In this document: one piece after another, positions 38,579-50,895 of the stretch
Numbering within the stretch: position 1 is the stretch's first letter
Layout of the letters: each line of letters begins with the position of its first letter
From: Pseudomonas jessenii
Lineage (GTDB): Bacteria > Pseudomonadota > Gammaproteobacteria > Pseudomonadales > Pseudomonadaceae
DNA: 64,000 bases
Direction: 5' to 3'
Assembly: GCF_002236115.1 (NCBI RefSeq)
Contig: NZ_NIWT01000003.1
Location: 620,001-684,000 of the forward strand
Position numbers and translations under genes: made by a program
The notes under the pieces: model-generated
Told to the model about the DNA's origin: nothing
Seen by the model: only the letters and a program-made list of their open reading frames with translations
Databases searched by the model: none

Positions 38579-38672
38579 ATCGCGAGCAAGCTCGCTCCCA
38601 CAGGGGATCTATGGCGTTCACAGGCATTGTGGTCGCAGAAGATCTACTGTGGGAGCGAGCTTGCTCGCGATG
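38579..38672. repeat. REP inverted pair
   Basis: ATCGCGAGCAAGCTCGCTCC and its inverse GGAGCGAGCTTGCTCGCGAT face outward compared with the other pairs. It follows the antiporter gene. Confidence 0.88.
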
Positions 38673-38731
38673 GCCGCAACCCGGTCTCGCGTCAGGCCGC
38701 GATCCGGAGAATTCGTTAAACCGCAGGCAAC

Positions 38732-38761
38732 AAAAAAGCAGCCCGCAGGCTGCTTTTTTTT
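38732..38761. terminator. Terminator between antiporter and rplS
   Basis: AAGCAGCC-CGCA-GGCTGCTT with an A-run and T-run on either side can serve both strands. Confidence 0.9.
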
Positions 38762-38777
38762 GCATCGGAAGCTGGAC

Positions 38778-39128
38778 TTAAGCCAGTTTTTCCTTGATGC
38801 GAGCTGCTTTGCCCGACAGGTCGCGCAGGTAGTACAGCTTGGCTTTACGTACGTCACCGCGACGCTTGACAGCCATGCTGTCGATTTGCGGGGAGTAGGT
38901 CTGGAAAGTACGCTCTACACCAACACCGTTGGAGATTTTACGAACGGTGAATGCACTGTTTACGCCGCGGTTACGCTTGGCGATAACAACACCTTCGAAC
39001 GCTTGCAGACGCGAACGGTCGCCTTCCTTCACTTTCACCTGAACGACAATGGTGTCGCCCGGGGCAAAGGTAGGGATCTCTTTGGTCATCTGCTCTGCTT
39101 CGAGTGCAAGGATGATTTTGTTAGTCAT
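38778..39128 (-). CDS. rplS: 50S ribosomal protein L19
   Basis: A 116-residue ribosomal protein at the 30S-50S interface. It has [34 protein letters not shown] and [10 protein letters not shown], all canonical. It is the last gene of the rpsP-rimM-trmD-rplS operon and is followed by a terminator. Confidence 0.98.
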
Positions 39129-39173
39129 GCTGTGCTCCTAAGGTAAATCGTCGGATCTACCATCGATACGTTG

Positions 39174-39926
39174 TTAACTATCGTCCCGCTCGCGGATGTA
39201 TTCCTCGAGCAGCTTCTTCTCTTCTCCAGAAAGCGAGCGGCTTTCCAGAAGATCGGCGCGTCGTTCAAAGGTCCGACCAAGGGACTGCTGTAAACGCCAA
39301 CGCCGGATGTGCGCGTGATTGCCACTTAGCAATACGTCGGGAACACGCTGATCCGCATACACCTCCGGTCGGGTGTAGTGCGGGCAATCCAGCAAACCAT
39401 CCGTAAAGGAATCTTCCTCTGCGGAGTCCGCATGCCCTAAAGCTCCAGGCAGCAGTCGTGTAACCGCATCGATCAGGACCATCGCCGGCAGCTCGCCGCC
39501 AGACAGTACATAGTCGCCAATCGACCACTCTTCATCGACATGAGCATCAATAAAACGCTCGTCAATGCCTTCATAGCGGCCGGCAATCAGGATCAATGCA
39601 TCCAGATTCGCCAACTCGCGTACCGCCGACTGAGTCAGTTGACGGCCTTGGGGGGACAGGTAAATCACCTTCGCCGCCTCCCCGGCTGCTGCCTTGGCCT
39701 GAACCAGAGCATCTTCCAGGGGCTTGATCTTCATCACCATGCCCGGACCACCGCCAAACGGGCGATCGTCCACAGTGTGATGTCGATCCGTCGTGTAGTC
39801 TCGCGGATTCCAACAGGTGAGCTGCAAGAGCCCCTGTTTCACCGCCCGACTGGTGATGCCGTACTCGCTGATGGCGGAAAACATCTCGGGAAACAGACTG
39901 ATCACTTCTACGCGCAAGTTAGCCAC
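39174..39926 (-). CDS. trmD: tRNA (guanine37-N1)-methyltransferase TrmD
   Basis: A 250-residue SPOUT methyltransferase that makes m1G37 in tRNA, preventing frameshifts. It has the knot motifs [15 protein letters not shown] and [16 protein letters not shown], plus the catalytic Asp in [12 protein letters not shown] chose GTG 39926, two bases after the rimM stop; the longer frame overlaps rimM heavily. Confidence 0.95.
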   Translation of the reverse strand: MANLRVEVISLFPEMFSAISEYGITSRAVKQGLLQLTCWNPRDYTTDRHHTVDDRPFGGGPGMVMKIKPLEDALVQAKAAAGEAAKVIYLSPQGRQLTQSAVRELANLDALILIAGRYEGIDERFIDAHVDEEWSIGDYVLSGGELPAMVLIDAVTRLLPGALGHADSAEEDSFTDGLLDCPHYTRPEVYADQRVPDVLLSGNHAHIRRWRLQQSLGRTFERRADLLESRSLSGEEKKLLEEYIRERDDS

Positions 39927-39928
39927 GC

Positions 39929-40465
39929 TTAGAAATCCGCGTCCCAATCCACCTTCATCTCGCCCGCGGCCAGGTCGACGGCCAACACGCATTGCTCCGT
40001 ATAGGGCAACAGGCGTTCGCGATCATCCAGGCTGCCAGCGCAAGGCTTGACCACCATGACATCGTTCGAGCCGGTCTCCAGCAGGTGATCGATTTTTCCG
40101 AACAGTTGTCCGTGCGTATCGATGACCTTGAGACCTTCCAGCTGGTACCAGTAGTACTCGCCGTCGGTCAGTTCAGGGAACAGGTTGCGCGGCACGCAGA
40201 TCTCATAACCGGCCAGAAGACGAGCTTCTTCGCGATCATCGAGACCCTTGAGCTTTGCGACCAGGAACTTGTCATTCCCGCGTCCGCTGACCAGCTCTAC
40301 CTGCTTTACATTACCGTCACGCTTGAGCGTCCAGGTTTTGTAGTCCAGCAGGTTTTTAATCGGATCAGTAAAGGAGTACACCTTCACTTCGCCGCGAACG
40401 CCGTGAACAGAATAAATCTTGCCGATAACGATCAAATCATCAGCAATGGCTGGCGTCGCGTTCAT
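39929..40465 (-). CDS. rimM: 16S rRNA maturation factor RimM
   Basis: A 178-residue assembly factor for the 30S head. The N-terminal domain has [22 protein letters not shown], and the C-terminal PRC-barrel has [14 protein letters not shown]. It lies between rpsP and trmD with a 5-base gap to rpsP. Confidence 0.97.
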   Translation of the reverse strand: MNATPAIADDLIVIGKIYSVHGVRGEVKVYSFTDPIKNLLDYKTWTLKRDGNVKQVELVSGRGNDKFLVAKLKGLDDREEARLLAGYEICVPRNLFPELTDGEYYWYQLEGLKVIDTHGQLFGKIDHLLETGSNDVMVVKPCAGSLDDRERLLPYTEQCVLAVDLAAGEMKVDWDADF

Positions 40466-40470
40466 ATTGC

Positions 40471-40722
40471 TCAGGCCGCAGCCTTAGCAGATTCCTTCAA
40501 CAACTGAGCAACGCGCTCAGAAGGTTGTGCACCAACGCTCAGCCAGTAGGCTACGCGCTCTTGGTTCACGGACAGACGAACTTCCTGACCACGGGCAACA
40601 GGGTTGAAGTAGCCAACCTGTTCCTTGTGCGAACCGTCGCGCGGGTTGCGGCTGTCGGTTACGGTCAAGTGGTAAAACGGGCGCTTTTTGGAGCCGCCAA
40701 GGGCAAGACGGATTGTTAGCAT
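40471..40722 (-). CDS. rpsP: 30S ribosomal protein S16
   Basis: An 83-residue ribosomal protein starting [19 protein letters not shown], with [19 protein letters not shown]. It is the first gene of the operon that contains rimM, trmD and rplS. Confidence 0.98.
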   Translation of the reverse strand: MLTIRLALGGSKKRPFYHLTVTDSRNPRDGSHKEQVGYFNPVARGQEVRLSVNQERVAYWLSVGAQPSERVAQLLKESAKAAA

Positions 40723-40794
40723 GTGAACATCGTTCCTGTAGTCGGTGCTGCAAATCTAAAGGCACAGCGGGCATGGGTGCCCGAAAGGCCGCAT

Positions 40795-40822
40795 ATTCTA
40801 AGGAATATCCGGACTTTTGCAA
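40795..40822 (-). promoter_or_regulatory. Promoter of the rpsP operon
   Basis: On the minus strand, TTGCAA (40817-40822), a 16-base spacer and TAGAAT (40795-40800) lie about 75 bases upstream of the rpsP start codon. Confidence 0.55.
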
Positions 40823-40972
40823 ATGACTTTTTCCGGCGGTCTATCGGCCGCCATGCAGATTTGCTATAGAGCCGTCGTTGAAAACGGCCGGTCAGCTCCC
40901 GCCAAGTGCGGGTTTGCTGGAGATCCCGCTTCCTTGCGGGTCTGCGCCGGTGCGATGACCGGCGCGGATTCT

Positions 40973-42349
<1,377 letters not shown>

Positions 42350-42559
42350 TGCGCGATCCTTTCAGGCCCTGTGTAGACCGGGATAATGGCGGCCCGGACC
42401 GGACTAAACGTGTGCTCGGCGAGCCTGCGGCGTGGGCAGGTCGCGGATTATAGCGAAGACTGCGGCCGGCGGACACCTCGCCGTCGGGTTGCGCGGTCTT
42501 TCGTGTGGCGGGGGTTCTATGCCAAACTCAGCGACTTTCGGGCTTGCCTAACAGGATTT

Positions 42560-43372
42560 ATGCTCCCCTTGTCACCCAGCTTGCTAACTACTCTCGCCGC
42601 CGCCTGCTTGTACGCCGCTGCGACCATTTACCAGGGCACTCGCCTGGCGTCCGGCGCCAAGGTCAACAAACGCCTGCTGGTCATGCTCGGCGTGCTCGCC
42701 GTATTGGCCCACAGCGTCAGCCTGCTCACCCACCTGCTGACCCCGACCGGCCTGGCCCTGGACTTCTTCAGTGCCGCCAGCCTGATAGCCGTGGCGGTCA
42801 TCGCACTGACCCTGCTGGCCTGCTCGCGGATTCCGGTGGAGAACCTGCTGGTCCTGCTGCTCCCGCTTGGGGCCTTGACCGTGTTGCTGGCGCATTTTGC
42901 TCCCGCCGGCACGGTACAGGTCATCGTTGAGGAGCCGGGCATCCTCGCCCACATCCTGCTTTCGATCCTGGCCTACGGCATGTTCACCATCGCGGTGTTC
43001 CAGTCTTTGTTGCTGCTGATTCAAGACCATCAGCTCAAGCACAAGCACCCATCCGGGCTGATCAAGAACTTCCCGCCACTGCAAACCATGGAAAGCCTGC
43101 TGTTCGGTTTCCTCTGGGCCGGCTGGACGCTGTTGTCGCTATCGCTGATTTCCGGCTGGCTGTTCGTAGAGAACCTGTTCGCCCAGCATCTGGTGCACAA
43201 AACACTGCTGGCCTGCCTGGCCTGGGTCGTTTTCAGCGTGCTGCTGTGGGGACGCAATCGCCTTGGCTGGCGCGGGCACAAAGCCATTCGCTGGACCCTG
43301 GCCGGTTTTTGCCTGCTGATGCTGGCGTATTTCGGCAGCAAGCTGGTTCGTGAATACATCCTGCATATCTGA
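42560..43372 (+). CDS. ypjD: YpjD/CcsA-like inner-membrane protein
   Basis: A 270-residue, mostly hydrophobic protein of the cytochrome-c-assembly (CcsA/CcmC) superfamily, with about eight helices. Motifs include EEPGILAHILLSILAYGMF and FPPLQTMESLLFGFLWAGW, with His residues that could ligate haem. In many proteobacteria this gene is divergent from ffh and precedes a CorC-like gene, as here. The role is unproven. ATG 42560 was taken because the long upstream frame is antisense-like and hydrophilic. Confidence 0.88.
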   Translation: MLPLSPSLLTTLAAACLYAAATIYQGTRLASGAKVNKRLLVMLGVLAVLAHSVSLLTHLLTPTGLALDFFSAASLIAVAVIALTLLACSRIPVENLLVLLLPLGALTVLLAHFAPAGTVQVIVEEPGILAHILLSILAYGMFTIAVFQSLLLLIQDHQLKHKHPSGLIKNFPPLQTMESLLFGFLWAGWTLLSLSLISGWLFVENLFAQHLVHKTLLACLAWVVFSVLLWGRNRLGWRGHKAIRWTLAGFCLLMLAYFGSKLVREYILHI

Positions 43373-43384
43373 CGGGCGGCATTA

Positions 43385-44617
43385 ATGGACGACTTGCCCA
43401 TAGGGCCGATGCTCGCGGTAGTGACCCTGCTGGTTTTATGGTCAGGGCTGTTTACCGCCATCGAAGCGGCGCACCAGCATTTGCTGGCCCAGCGCACCGC
43501 AACGCGTTCCAGCGACAAACCGGTAGCGAAACTCAGCTTCCCACTGGCCAGCCTGATTTTTTGCAACACCCTCTGCCGTGCACTCGTGGTGGTCATCAGC
43601 ACCTTGCTGGCCTTGTTCACCTGGGCCGAGAACGGCCCGTGGGTCGCCTGCCTCGGAGCGGGCGCCATGTTGCTGGTGTTTTCCGACTATTTGCCACGCA
43701 CCCTCGCCACCCGCTATCCGGATGCGATCCTGGCCCAGGGCAACAACCTGCTACGGTTGCCGCTGAAAATCATCTATCCCGCGGCATGGCTGCTCAACAG
43801 CATCAGTCAGTTGCTGACGCGCCCATTCGCCCGTAAAGCCAAAGTGGTGCAACAAAGCGAGGACGAAGCGCTGACGGAGCGGCATGCGCCCTCCGAAACC
43901 GCAAGCCGCCCTCACCCGCTGCCAGGCATCCACGCGCTGGACAACATTACCGTCAATGACATCCTGGTACCGCGCAGCGACGTGGACGGCATCAATCTCG
44001 ATGACTCCATCGAAGAAATCATCGAACAATTGCGCCACAACAAACGCACGCGCCTGCCGGTGTTCCACAGCGATATCAACCAGGTCGAAGCCGTCCTCAA
44101 CACCCGACACATCCTTCATTTGCTGCCCGATGCGAGCCTGACCAGGGAAGCGTTGCTGGCGGCCAGCCACGAGCCGTACTTCGTGCCGGAAAGTACCCCG
44201 TTGCAACTGCAACTGCTCAACTTTCACAAGCAGCAGCGGCGCCTGGGCATGGTGGTCGACGAATACGGCGAAGTGCTGGGCATCGTTACCCTGGAAGACA
44301 TTCTCGAAGAAATCGTCGGCGAGTTCGAAAGCCAGCAGAGCCTGGACAACCCACACATTCATCCGCAAGCCGACGGACGCCTGGTGATCGACGGTGCCGC
44401 GTCCATTCGCGAGCTGAACAAGAGCCTCGGCTGGCACCTGCCCAGCGATGGCCCGAAAACCTTGAACGGCCTGGTGACCGAGGCCCTGGAGACTATTCCC
44501 GATAGCGCGGTGTGCCTGAAGATCGGCCGGTATCGCCTGGAAATTCTCGAGACCGAGGACAACCGTGTCACGCGGGTGCTGATCTGGCAGACCAGCTCGA
44601 TGCCTGTGGTTATCTAA
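43385..44617 (+). CDS. CNNM/CorC-type transporter or hemolysin-C-like protein
   Basis: A 410-residue membrane protein with an N-terminal DUF21 (CNNM) domain of about three helices, a pair of CBS domains in the middle (VNDILVPRSDVDGI, RLPVFHSDINQVEAVLN, LGMVVDEYGEVLGIVTLEDILEEIVG) and a CorC_HlyC C-terminal domain (GRLVIDGAASIRELNKSLG). Family members influence Mg2+/Co2+ efflux. It starts 13 bases after ypjD, so the two are probably co-transcribed. Confidence 0.9.
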   Translation: MDDLPIGPMLAVVTLLVLWSGLFTAIEAAHQHLLAQRTATRSSDKPVAKLSFPLASLIFCNTLCRALVVVISTLLALFTWAENGPWVACLGAGAMLLVFSDYLPRTLATRYPDAILAQGNNLLRLPLKIIYPAAWLLNSISQLLTRPFARKAKVVQQSEDEALTERHAPSETASRPHPLPGIHALDNITVNDILVPRSDVDGINLDDSIEEIIEQLRHNKRTRLPVFHSDINQVEAVLNTRHILHLLPDASLTREALLAASHEPYFVPESTPLQLQLLNFHKQQRRLGMVVDEYGEVLGIVTLEDILEEIVGEFESQQSLDNPHIHPQADGRLVIDGAASIRELNKSLGWHLPSDGPKTLNGLVTEALETIPDSAVCLKIGRYRLEILETEDNRVTRVLIWQTSSMPVVI

Positions 44618-44634
44618 AACCCGACACAAATCCT

Positions 44635-44782
44635 TGTGGCGAGGGGGCTTGCCCCCGTTGCGCTGCGAAGCAGTGCTAAACCATGCAACTACTTTTCATC
44701 TGGTACACCGTGGCTGCCGACTTTACGACTGCTTCGCAGCCGAACGGGGCGGTGCGGCGTTCCGACAAGCCCCCTCGCCACA
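44635..44782. repeat. REP inverted pair, second type with interrupted arm
   Basis: The left arm is TGTGGCGAGGGGGCTTGCCC. The right arm ends CAAGCCCCCTCGCCACA, but relative to the copy at 21965-22097 about 16 extra bases (CGGTGCGGCGTTCCGA) lie inside it. Confidence 0.85.
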
Positions 44783-45026
44783 ATGTCCTCGCAAGCCCTC
44801 TTGTTCGATCGTTAGCCACCTTCCTATAATCGAAACGCTTACCCAAGCCTCGCCGGCCCCGTGCTTACCCCGCACGTCGCAGCATCCGGCCTGTCCACCA
44901 GCAAAGTCCGCAACAAACCGACGACTGTTCCTACCTTGAACAGCGACCGTGCCTCCGCCCACATCCCTGGGTTCTCGACCATAATAATTCGCTCCACTGG
45001 AGCACATGACTGTCAGGGATAACCGC

Positions 45027-46343
45027 ATGACGACCAGCACGACTTACAGCGACTCCACACCTGCGCAACCGACGAACTCCGCCACCCGCGTGGCCACCGC
45101 AAGCTTCATCGGTACCGCCATCGAGTTCTACGACTTCTACGTCTATGCCACCGCCGCCGCGCTGGTGATCGGCCCGGTGTTCTTTCCGCAGACATCCGGC
45201 ACCGCCCAGATGCTTTCGGCTTTTCTCACGTTCGGCATCGCCTTCCTTGCACGCCCCTTGGGTTCGGCCCTTTTCGGTCACTTCGGCGACCGTATCGGCC
45301 GCAAATCGACCCTGGTCGCCTCGCTGCTGCTGATGGGCGTGTGTACCACGCTGATCGGCGTGCTGCCGGGATACGACAGCATTGGCGCCTGGGCACCGAT
45401 CCTGCTTTGCGTCCTGCGCTTCGGCCAAGGCCTTGGATTGGGCGGCGAATGGGGTGGCGCGGCATTGCTGGCCACGGAGAACGCGCCGAAAGGCAAGCGC
45501 GCGTGGTTCGGCATGTTCCCGCAGCTGGGTCCATCCATCGGTTTTCTGGCGGCCAACGGCCTGTTCCTGACCCTGGCCGTGGTGCTGGATGACGAACAGT
45601 TCCGCTCATGGGGCTGGCGTATTCCGTTCCTGCTCAGCGCCGCACTGGTGATGGTCGGCCTGTACGTTCGTCTCAAGCTGCATGAGACCCCGGTGTTCGC
45701 CAACGCCATGGCGCGCCAGGAACGGGTAAAGATCCCCCTGTTCGAGCTGTTCGGCCAATACTGGGCGCCCGTATTGCTGGGAGCCGGCGCGATGGTCGTG
45801 TGCTACGCGCTGTTTTACATCTCCACCGTATTTTCCCTGAGTTACGGCGTGGCAACGCTCGGCTACAGCCGCGAAACCTTCCTCGGCCTATTGTGCTTCG
45901 CGGTGCTGTTCATGGCTGCCGCCACCCCGCTGTCGGCCTGGGCCAGCGACCGTTATGGGCGCAAACCGGTGCTGATCATCGGCGGTGTGCTGGCGATCCT
46001 GTCCGGCTTCCTCATGGAGCCCCTGCTGACCCAAGGCTCGACCTGGGGCGTGGCGTTGTTCCTGTGCATCGAACTGTTTCTGATGGGTGTGACATTTGCG
46101 CCTATGGGGGCGTTGCTGCCGGAGCTGTTCCCCACCCACGTGCGCTACACCGGCGCCTCGGCGGCCTACAACCTGGGCGGTATCGTCGGCGCTTCCGCGG
46201 CGCCGTTCTTCGCCCAGAAACTGGTGGCGATGGGCGGATTGAGTTATGTCGGCGGTTATGTGTCCGCGGCGGCGGTGCTGAGTTTGATCGCGGTTCTGTG
46301 CCTGAAGGAAACGCGGCATAACGATTTGAATCAGATCGCCTGA
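45027..46343 (+). CDS. MFS transporter, metabolite:H+ symporter (MHS) family
   Basis: A 438-residue inner-membrane symporter with twelve predicted helices. It has the MHS signature ATASFIGTAIEFYDFYVYAT, the conserved loop FGHFGDRIGRKSTLV and RFGQGLGLGGEWGGAALLATE. Relatives carry shikimate, alpha-ketoglutarate or other organic acids; the substrate is not clear. ATG 45027 has AGGGAT seven bases upstream; ATG 45006 is the alternative. The 409-base gap before it contains a REP pair. Confidence 0.9.
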   Translation: MTTSTTYSDSTPAQPTNSATRVATASFIGTAIEFYDFYVYATAAALVIGPVFFPQTSGTAQMLSAFLTFGIAFLARPLGSALFGHFGDRIGRKSTLVASLLLMGVCTTLIGVLPGYDSIGAWAPILLCVLRFGQGLGLGGEWGGAALLATENAPKGKRAWFGMFPQLGPSIGFLAANGLFLTLAVVLDDEQFRSWGWRIPFLLSAALVMVGLYVRLKLHETPVFANAMARQERVKIPLFELFGQYWAPVLLGAGAMVVCYALFYISTVFSLSYGVATLGYSRETFLGLLCFAVLFMAAATPLSAWASDRYGRKPVLIIGGVLAILSGFLMEPLLTQGSTWGVALFLCIELFLMGVTFAPMGALLPELFPTHVRYTGASAAYNLGGIVGASAAPFFAQKLVAMGGLSYVGGYVSAAAVLSLIAVLCLKETRHNDLNQIA

Positions 46344-46352
46344 CAGATTGCT

Positions 46353-46444
46353 TTCGCGGGCAAGCCCGCTCCCACAGTTTTTTTGTCGAACCACTATTTT
46401 GTGATCGACACTGATCCTGTGGGAGCGTGGCTTGCCCGCGATGG
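46353..46444. repeat. REP inverted pair
   Basis: TTCGCGGGCAAGCCCGCTCC and the inverse GGAGCGTGGCTTGCCCGCGA, divergently oriented, with an extra base in the second arm. It lies between the MHS transporter gene and valS. Confidence 0.85.
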
Positions 46445-46582
46445 CGTCATTGCAGACAAAACACTCCCCGAAAAACCACAACTTTTCCCCCACCCATTGT
46501 CACCTCGCTCTACGCGCATGGGCTCATCCCCGCTATACTTCCCGGCTTTTCCTGAATAAATGCCAATAGGGTCCCGCCGCGC

Positions 46583-49429
46583 ATGGATAAGACCTACCAG
46601 CCGCACGCCATTGAAACTTCCTGGTACAACACCTGGGAGTCAGAGAATTACTTCGCCCCGCAAGGCGCGGGCGAGTCCTACACCATCATGATCCCGCCGC
46701 CGAACGTCACCGGCAGCCTGCACATGGGTCACGGCTTCAACAACGCGATCATGGACGCCCTGATCCGTTTCCGCCGCATGCAGGGTCGCAACACCCTGTG
46801 GCAGCCGGGTACCGACCACGCCGGTATCGCCACGCAGATGTTGGTGGAGCGTCAGCTCGAAGCCAAGGGCCAGAGCCGCCATGACCTGGGCCGCGAGAAA
46901 TTCCTCGAGAAAGTCTGGGAGTGGAAAGATGAGTCCGGTGGCAACATCAGCCGTCAGATCCGTCGTCTCGGTTCGTCCGTAGATTGGAGCCGCGAGCGCT
47001 TCACCATGGACGACGGCCTCTCGGAGGCCGTTAAAGAGGCTTTCGTCCGCCTGCACGAAGACGGCCTGATCTACCGCGGCAAGCGCCTGGTCAACTGGGA
47101 CACCAAGCTGCACACGGCGATTTCCGACCTCGAAGTGGAGAACCACGACGAGAAAGGTTTCCTGTGGAACCTGAAATACCCGCTGGCCGACGGCGCCAAG
47201 ACCGCTGAAGGCAACGACTTCCTGATCGTCGCGACCACTCGCCCGGAAACCATGCTCGGCGACTCCGCCGTGGCCGTTAACCCGAACGATGAACGCTACA
47301 AAGCCCTGATCGGCAAATTTGTCGAGCTGCCACTGGTTGGCCGCCGCATCCCGATCATCGCCGACGATTATTGCGACCCTGAATTCGGCACCGGCTGCGT
47401 GAAAATCACCCCGGCCCACGACTTCAACGACTATGAAGTCGGTAAGCGTCACAACCTGCCGCTGCTGAACATCTTCGACAAGAACGCATCGGTCCTGCCG
47501 GCTTGCCAGGTGTTCAACCTCGACGGCACGCTGAACGAAACCATCGACGGCAAGATCCCGGCCGAATACGCCGGTCTCGACCGCTTCGAAGCGCGCAAGC
47601 AGATCGTGGCCGCGTTCGACGCCGCCGGCCTGTTGGTCAGCGTTGACGATCACGCCCTGAAGGTACCGAAAGGCGACCGCTCCGGCACCGTCATCGAGCC
47701 TTGGCTGACCGACCAGTGGTACGTGTCCACCAAGCCTTTGGCCGAGCCTGCGATTGCCGCCGTTGAAGACGGTCGTATCCAGTTCGTGCCGAAGCAGTAC
47801 GAAAACATGTACTTCTCGTGGATGCGCGACATCCAGGACTGGTGCATCAGCCGCCAGTTGTGGTGGGGCCACCGGATTCCGGCCTGGTACGACGAGTCGG
47901 GCAAGGTCTACGTCGGTCGCGACGAAGCCGAAGTGCGGGCCAAGCACAACCTCGGCCCGGACGTTGCGCTACAACAGGACAACGACGTTCTCGACACCTG
48001 GTTCAGCTCGGGCCTGTGGACGTTCTCCACCCTCGGCTGGCCGGAAAAAACCGAGTTCCTGAAGAAATTCCACTCCACCGACGTCCTGGTGACTGGCTTC
48101 GACATCATTTTCTTCTGGGTTGCCCGGATGATCATGCTCACCATGCACTTGGTGAAAAACGAAGACGGCACTCCGCAGGTTCCGTTCAAGACCGTCTACG
48201 TCCACGGCCTGGTGCGCGATGGCCAGGGCCAGAAGATGTCCAAGTCCAAGGGCAACGTCCTGGACCCGCTGGACATCATCGACGGCATCGAACTCGAAGC
48301 CCTGGTGCAGAAGCGCACCTCCGGCATGATGCAGCCGAAACTGGCGAAGAAGATCGAGAAGCAGACCCGCGACGAGTTCGCCGAAGGCATCGCCAGCTAC
48401 GGCACCGACGCCCTGCGCTTCACCTTCTGCTCGCTGGCGTCCACCGGTCGTGACATCAAGTTCGACATGGGCCGCGTCGAAGGCTATCGCAACTTCTGCA
48501 ACAAGATCTGGAACGCGGCGCGCTACGTACTGGACAAGGGCGAAGACTGCGGCCAGAACGGCGAAGCCTTTGAGCTGTCCCTGGCTGACCGCTGGATCAT
48601 TTCGCAGCTGCAGCGCACCGAAGCCGAAGTGACCCGCCAGCTTGACCAGTTCCGTTTCGACCTGGCAGCACAAGCCTTGTACGAGTTCATCTGGAACCAG
48701 TATTGCGACTGGTACCTGGAACTCTCCAAGCCTGTGCTGTGGGACGAAAACGCACCGGTCGAACGCCAGCGCGGCACCCGTCGCACCCTGGTGCGCGTGC
48801 TGGAAGTCGCCCTGCGCCTGGCGCACCCGTTCATGCCGTTCATCACCGAAGAAATCTGGCAGCGCATTGCGCCGCTGGCCGGCATCGAAGGCAAGACGAT
48901 CATGCTGCAACCTTGGCCAGTGGCCAACGAAATACGCATCGATCAGGCCGCCGAAGATGACATCGAATGGCTCAAGGGCCTGATGCTCGGCACCCGTAAC
49001 ATCCGTGGCGAAATGAACATCGGCCCGGGCAAACCCCTGCCGTTGTTCCTGAAGAATGTCAGCGCCGAGGACCAGCGTCGCCTGACCGAGAACGAAGCTC
49101 TGCTGAAGAAGCTGGCGCGCCTGGAATCGATCACCGTACTGGCTGCTGGCGAAGAAGCACCGCTGTCCGCCACCGCGCTGGTCGGCGAGATGGAAGTGCT
49201 GGTGCCAATGGCCGGCTTGATCGACAAAGGTGCGGAACTGGCGCGTCTGGACAAGGAAATCCAGCGTCTGCAAGGTGAAGTGCAACGAGTCGGCGGCAAG
49301 CTGTCCAACGCCGGTTTCGTTGACAAGGCACCGGCTGAAGTCATCGAGAAAGAACGCGCCAAACTGGCCGAGGCCGAACAGGCCCTGGGCAAGCTGGCCG
49401 AGCAGCATGCGCGGATTGCCAGTTTGTAA
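46583..49429 (+). CDS. valS: Valyl-tRNA synthetase
   Basis: A class I synthetase of 948 residues that charges tRNA-Val. It has the HIGH-like [18 protein letters not shown], the KMSKS motif [14 protein letters not shown], the editing CP1 domain (around [15 protein letters not shown]) and the C-terminal coiled coil ([19 protein letters not shown]). A strong terminator follows the stop. Confidence 0.98.
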   Translation: MDKTYQPHAIETSWYNTWESENYFAPQGAGESYTIMIPPPNVTGSLHMGHGFNNAIMDALIRFRRMQGRNTLWQPGTDHAGIATQMLVERQLEAKGQSRHDLGREKFLEKVWEWKDESGGNISRQIRRLGSSVDWSRERFTMDDGLSEAVKEAFVRLHEDGLIYRGKRLVNWDTKLHTAISDLEVENHDEKGFLWNLKYPLADGAKTAEGNDFLIVATTRPETMLGDSAVAVNPNDERYKALIGKFVELPLVGRRIPIIADDYCDPEFGTGCVKITPAHDFNDYEVGKRHNLPLLNIFDKNASVLPACQVFNLDGTLNETIDGKIPAEYAGLDRFEARKQIVAAFDAAGLLVSVDDHALKVPKGDRSGTVIEPWLTDQWYVSTKPLAEPAIAAVEDGRIQFVPKQYENMYFSWMRDIQDWCISRQLWWGHRIPAWYDESGKVYVGRDEAEVRAKHNLGPDVALQQDNDVLDTWFSSGLWTFSTLGWPEKTEFLKKFHSTDVLVTGFDIIFFWVARMIMLTMHLVKNEDGTPQVPFKTVYVHGLVRDGQGQKMSKSKGNVLDPLDIIDGIELEALVQKRTSGMMQPKLAKKIEKQTRDEFAEGIASYGTDALRFTFCSLASTGRDIKFDMGRVEGYRNFCNKIWNAARYVLDKGEDCGQNGEAFELSLADRWIISQLQRTEAEVTRQLDQFRFDLAAQALYEFIWNQYCDWYLELSKPVLWDENAPVERQRGTRRTLVRVLEVALRLAHPFMPFITEEIWQRIAPLAGIEGKTIMLQPWPVANEIRIDQAAEDDIEWLKGLMLGTRNIRGEMNIGPGKPLPLFLKNVSAEDQRRLTENEALLKKLARLESITVLAAGEEAPLSATALVGEMEVLVPMAGLIDKGAELARLDKEIQRLQGEVQRVGGKLSNAGFVDKAPAEVIEKERAKLAEAEQALGKLAEQHARIASL

Positions 49430-49444
49430 CGGCGAGTCGCAATG

Positions 49445-49477
49445 AAAAAGGGAGGCCAGCAATGGCCTCCCTTTTTT
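49445..49477 (+). terminator. Terminator after valS
   Basis: AAAAAGGGAGGCC-AGCAAT-GGCCTCCCTTTTTT, a long stem with T6. Confidence 0.92.
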
Positions 49478-49516
49478 GTGCCTGTTGTCCCATTTTCCCA
49501 AACGCCAAAAATCCCC

Positions 49517-49606
49517 TGTGGGAGCGAGCTTGCTCGCGATGAGGCCATAACATTCAACATCAATATTGACTGACCGACCGCCATCGCGAGCAAGCTCGCT
49601 CCCACA
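49517..49606. repeat. REP inverted pair
   Basis: The left arm TGTGGGAGCGAGCTTGCTCG and the right arm CGAGCAAGCTCGCTCCCACA, between valS and rlmF. Confidence 0.9.
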
Positions 49607-49698
49607 AGGGACAGCGGTGTTTGCCACAATTGGGTTCACACGGGCCGGATGTGGGACAATGCCCGCCACTTTTAGCCATACCCGAATCGACCACCGCC

Positions 49699-50721
49699 AT
49701 GACCGCCCCCCGCTCCCCCAAGCCTGCGCGCAAAAAGCCTGCCCCGAAGACCCCGGCCACGGCCGTCGCCCCGAAGGAAAAGGCCAGCCTGCACCCGCGC
49801 AATCGCCATCAGGGTCGCTACGACTTTCCGGCGCTGATCAAAAGTGCCCCGGAACTGAAGAAATTCGTAATCATCAATCCGTACGGCAAGGAAAGCATCG
49901 ACTTCGCCAGCCCGGAAGCCGTGCGGGTGTTCAACCGAGCGCTGCTCAAGTCGTTCTATGGCATCGCTCACTGGGACATTCCGGCCGACTACCTGTGCCC
50001 ACCGGTGCCAGGCCGCGCCGATTACGTGCACTTCCTCGCCGACCTGCTGGCCAGTGGCAATGACGGTGTGATCCCCCGTGGCGCCGCAGTGAAGGTGCTG
50101 GACATTGGCATGGGCGCCAACTGCGTGTATCCGCTGATCGGTTACAGCGACTATCGCTGGCAGTTCCTCGGTTCCGATATCGATGCGACCGCCATCGCCG
50201 CGGCGAAGGCCATCATTCAATCCAATGGCCTGAACAAAGCGATCCAGGTACGCCAGCAGAGCAACCCCAAGCAGATCCTCACCGGCCTGCTGGAGAGCGC
50301 AGAGCGCTTTGACCTCACGATGTGCAACCCGCCGTTCCACGCCTCGCTGGACGAGGCCACACGGGGCAGCACACGCAAATGGCGCGCCCTGGGCAAGGCC
50401 GATCCGAAACGCAAGCTGCCGGTATTGAACTTTGGCGGCCAAGCGGCGGAATTGTGGTGTGAGGGCGGAGAAGTGCGTTTCGTCACGCAACTGGTCAGCG
50501 AGAGTGTGCAGGTGGCGCAACAAGTGCTGTGGTTCAGCACACTGGTGTCGAAGGCGTCGAACCTGCCGGCGATCCAGGCGGCCCTGAACAAGGCTGGCGC
50601 GCTGGACAGTCAGGTAGTGGAAATGGGTCAGGGACAGAAGCAGAGCCGCTTCGTGGCGTGGACTTTCCAGAATCCAGTCCAGCAACAGGTTTGGCGCGAA
50701 CGTTGGGCGCCTAAAAACTAA
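49699..50721 (+). CDS. rlmF: 23S rRNA (adenine1618-N6)-methyltransferase
   Basis: Methylates A1618 of 23S rRNA. The 340-residue protein has a Lys/Pro/Ala-rich N-terminal tail ([17 protein letters not shown]), the SAM-binding [17 protein letters not shown] and the catalytic NPPF in [16 protein letters not shown] 49699 is taken; the frame extends 26 codons upstream into the promoter region without a better start. Confidence 0.94.
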   Translation: MTAPRSPKPARKKPAPKTPATAVAPKEKASLHPRNRHQGRYDFPALIKSAPELKKFVIINPYGKESIDFASPEAVRVFNRALLKSFYGIAHWDIPADYLCPPVPGRADYVHFLADLLASGNDGVIPRGAAVKVLDIGMGANCVYPLIGYSDYRWQFLGSDIDATAIAAAKAIIQSNGLNKAIQVRQQSNPKQILTGLLESAERFDLTMCNPPFHASLDEATRGSTRKWRALGKADPKRKLPVLNFGGQAAELWCEGGEVRFVTQLVSESVQVAQQVLWFSTLVSKASNLPAIQAALNKAGALDSQVVEMGQGQKQSRFVAWTFQNPVQQQVWRERWAPKN

Positions 50722-50733
50722 AACACGTCCACC

Positions 50734-50833
50734 TGCAGGAGCGAGCCTGCTCGCGAAAAACCTGAGAGCAACGCGTTCATTCAGACTGCCCGCGTTATCG
50801 TTTGCGCCCATCGCGAGCAGGCTCGCTCCTACA
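50734..50833. repeat. REP inverted pair
   Basis: TGCAGGAGCGAGCCTGCTCG and CGAGCAGGCTCGCTCCTACA face each other; compensating T-to-C and A-to-G changes in the two arms keep the stem. Confidence 0.9.
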
Positions 50834-50844
50834 ATCGCAGGCAC

Positions 50845-50887
50845 AAAAAAACCGTGCCCGGATCGCTCCGGTGCACGGTTTTTTTTT
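50845..50887. terminator. Terminator between rlmF and the HU gene
   Basis: AACCGTGC, then CCGGA-TCGC-TCCGG, then GCACGGTT, with an A-run before and T-run after, so it can serve both convergent genes. Confidence 0.88.
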
Positions 50888-50895
50888 AACAAGTC

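Noticed and set aside
47969..49669. A 566-codon minus-strand frame
   Set aside because: It is antisense to valS, with low-complexity His/Gln/Val-rich translation.
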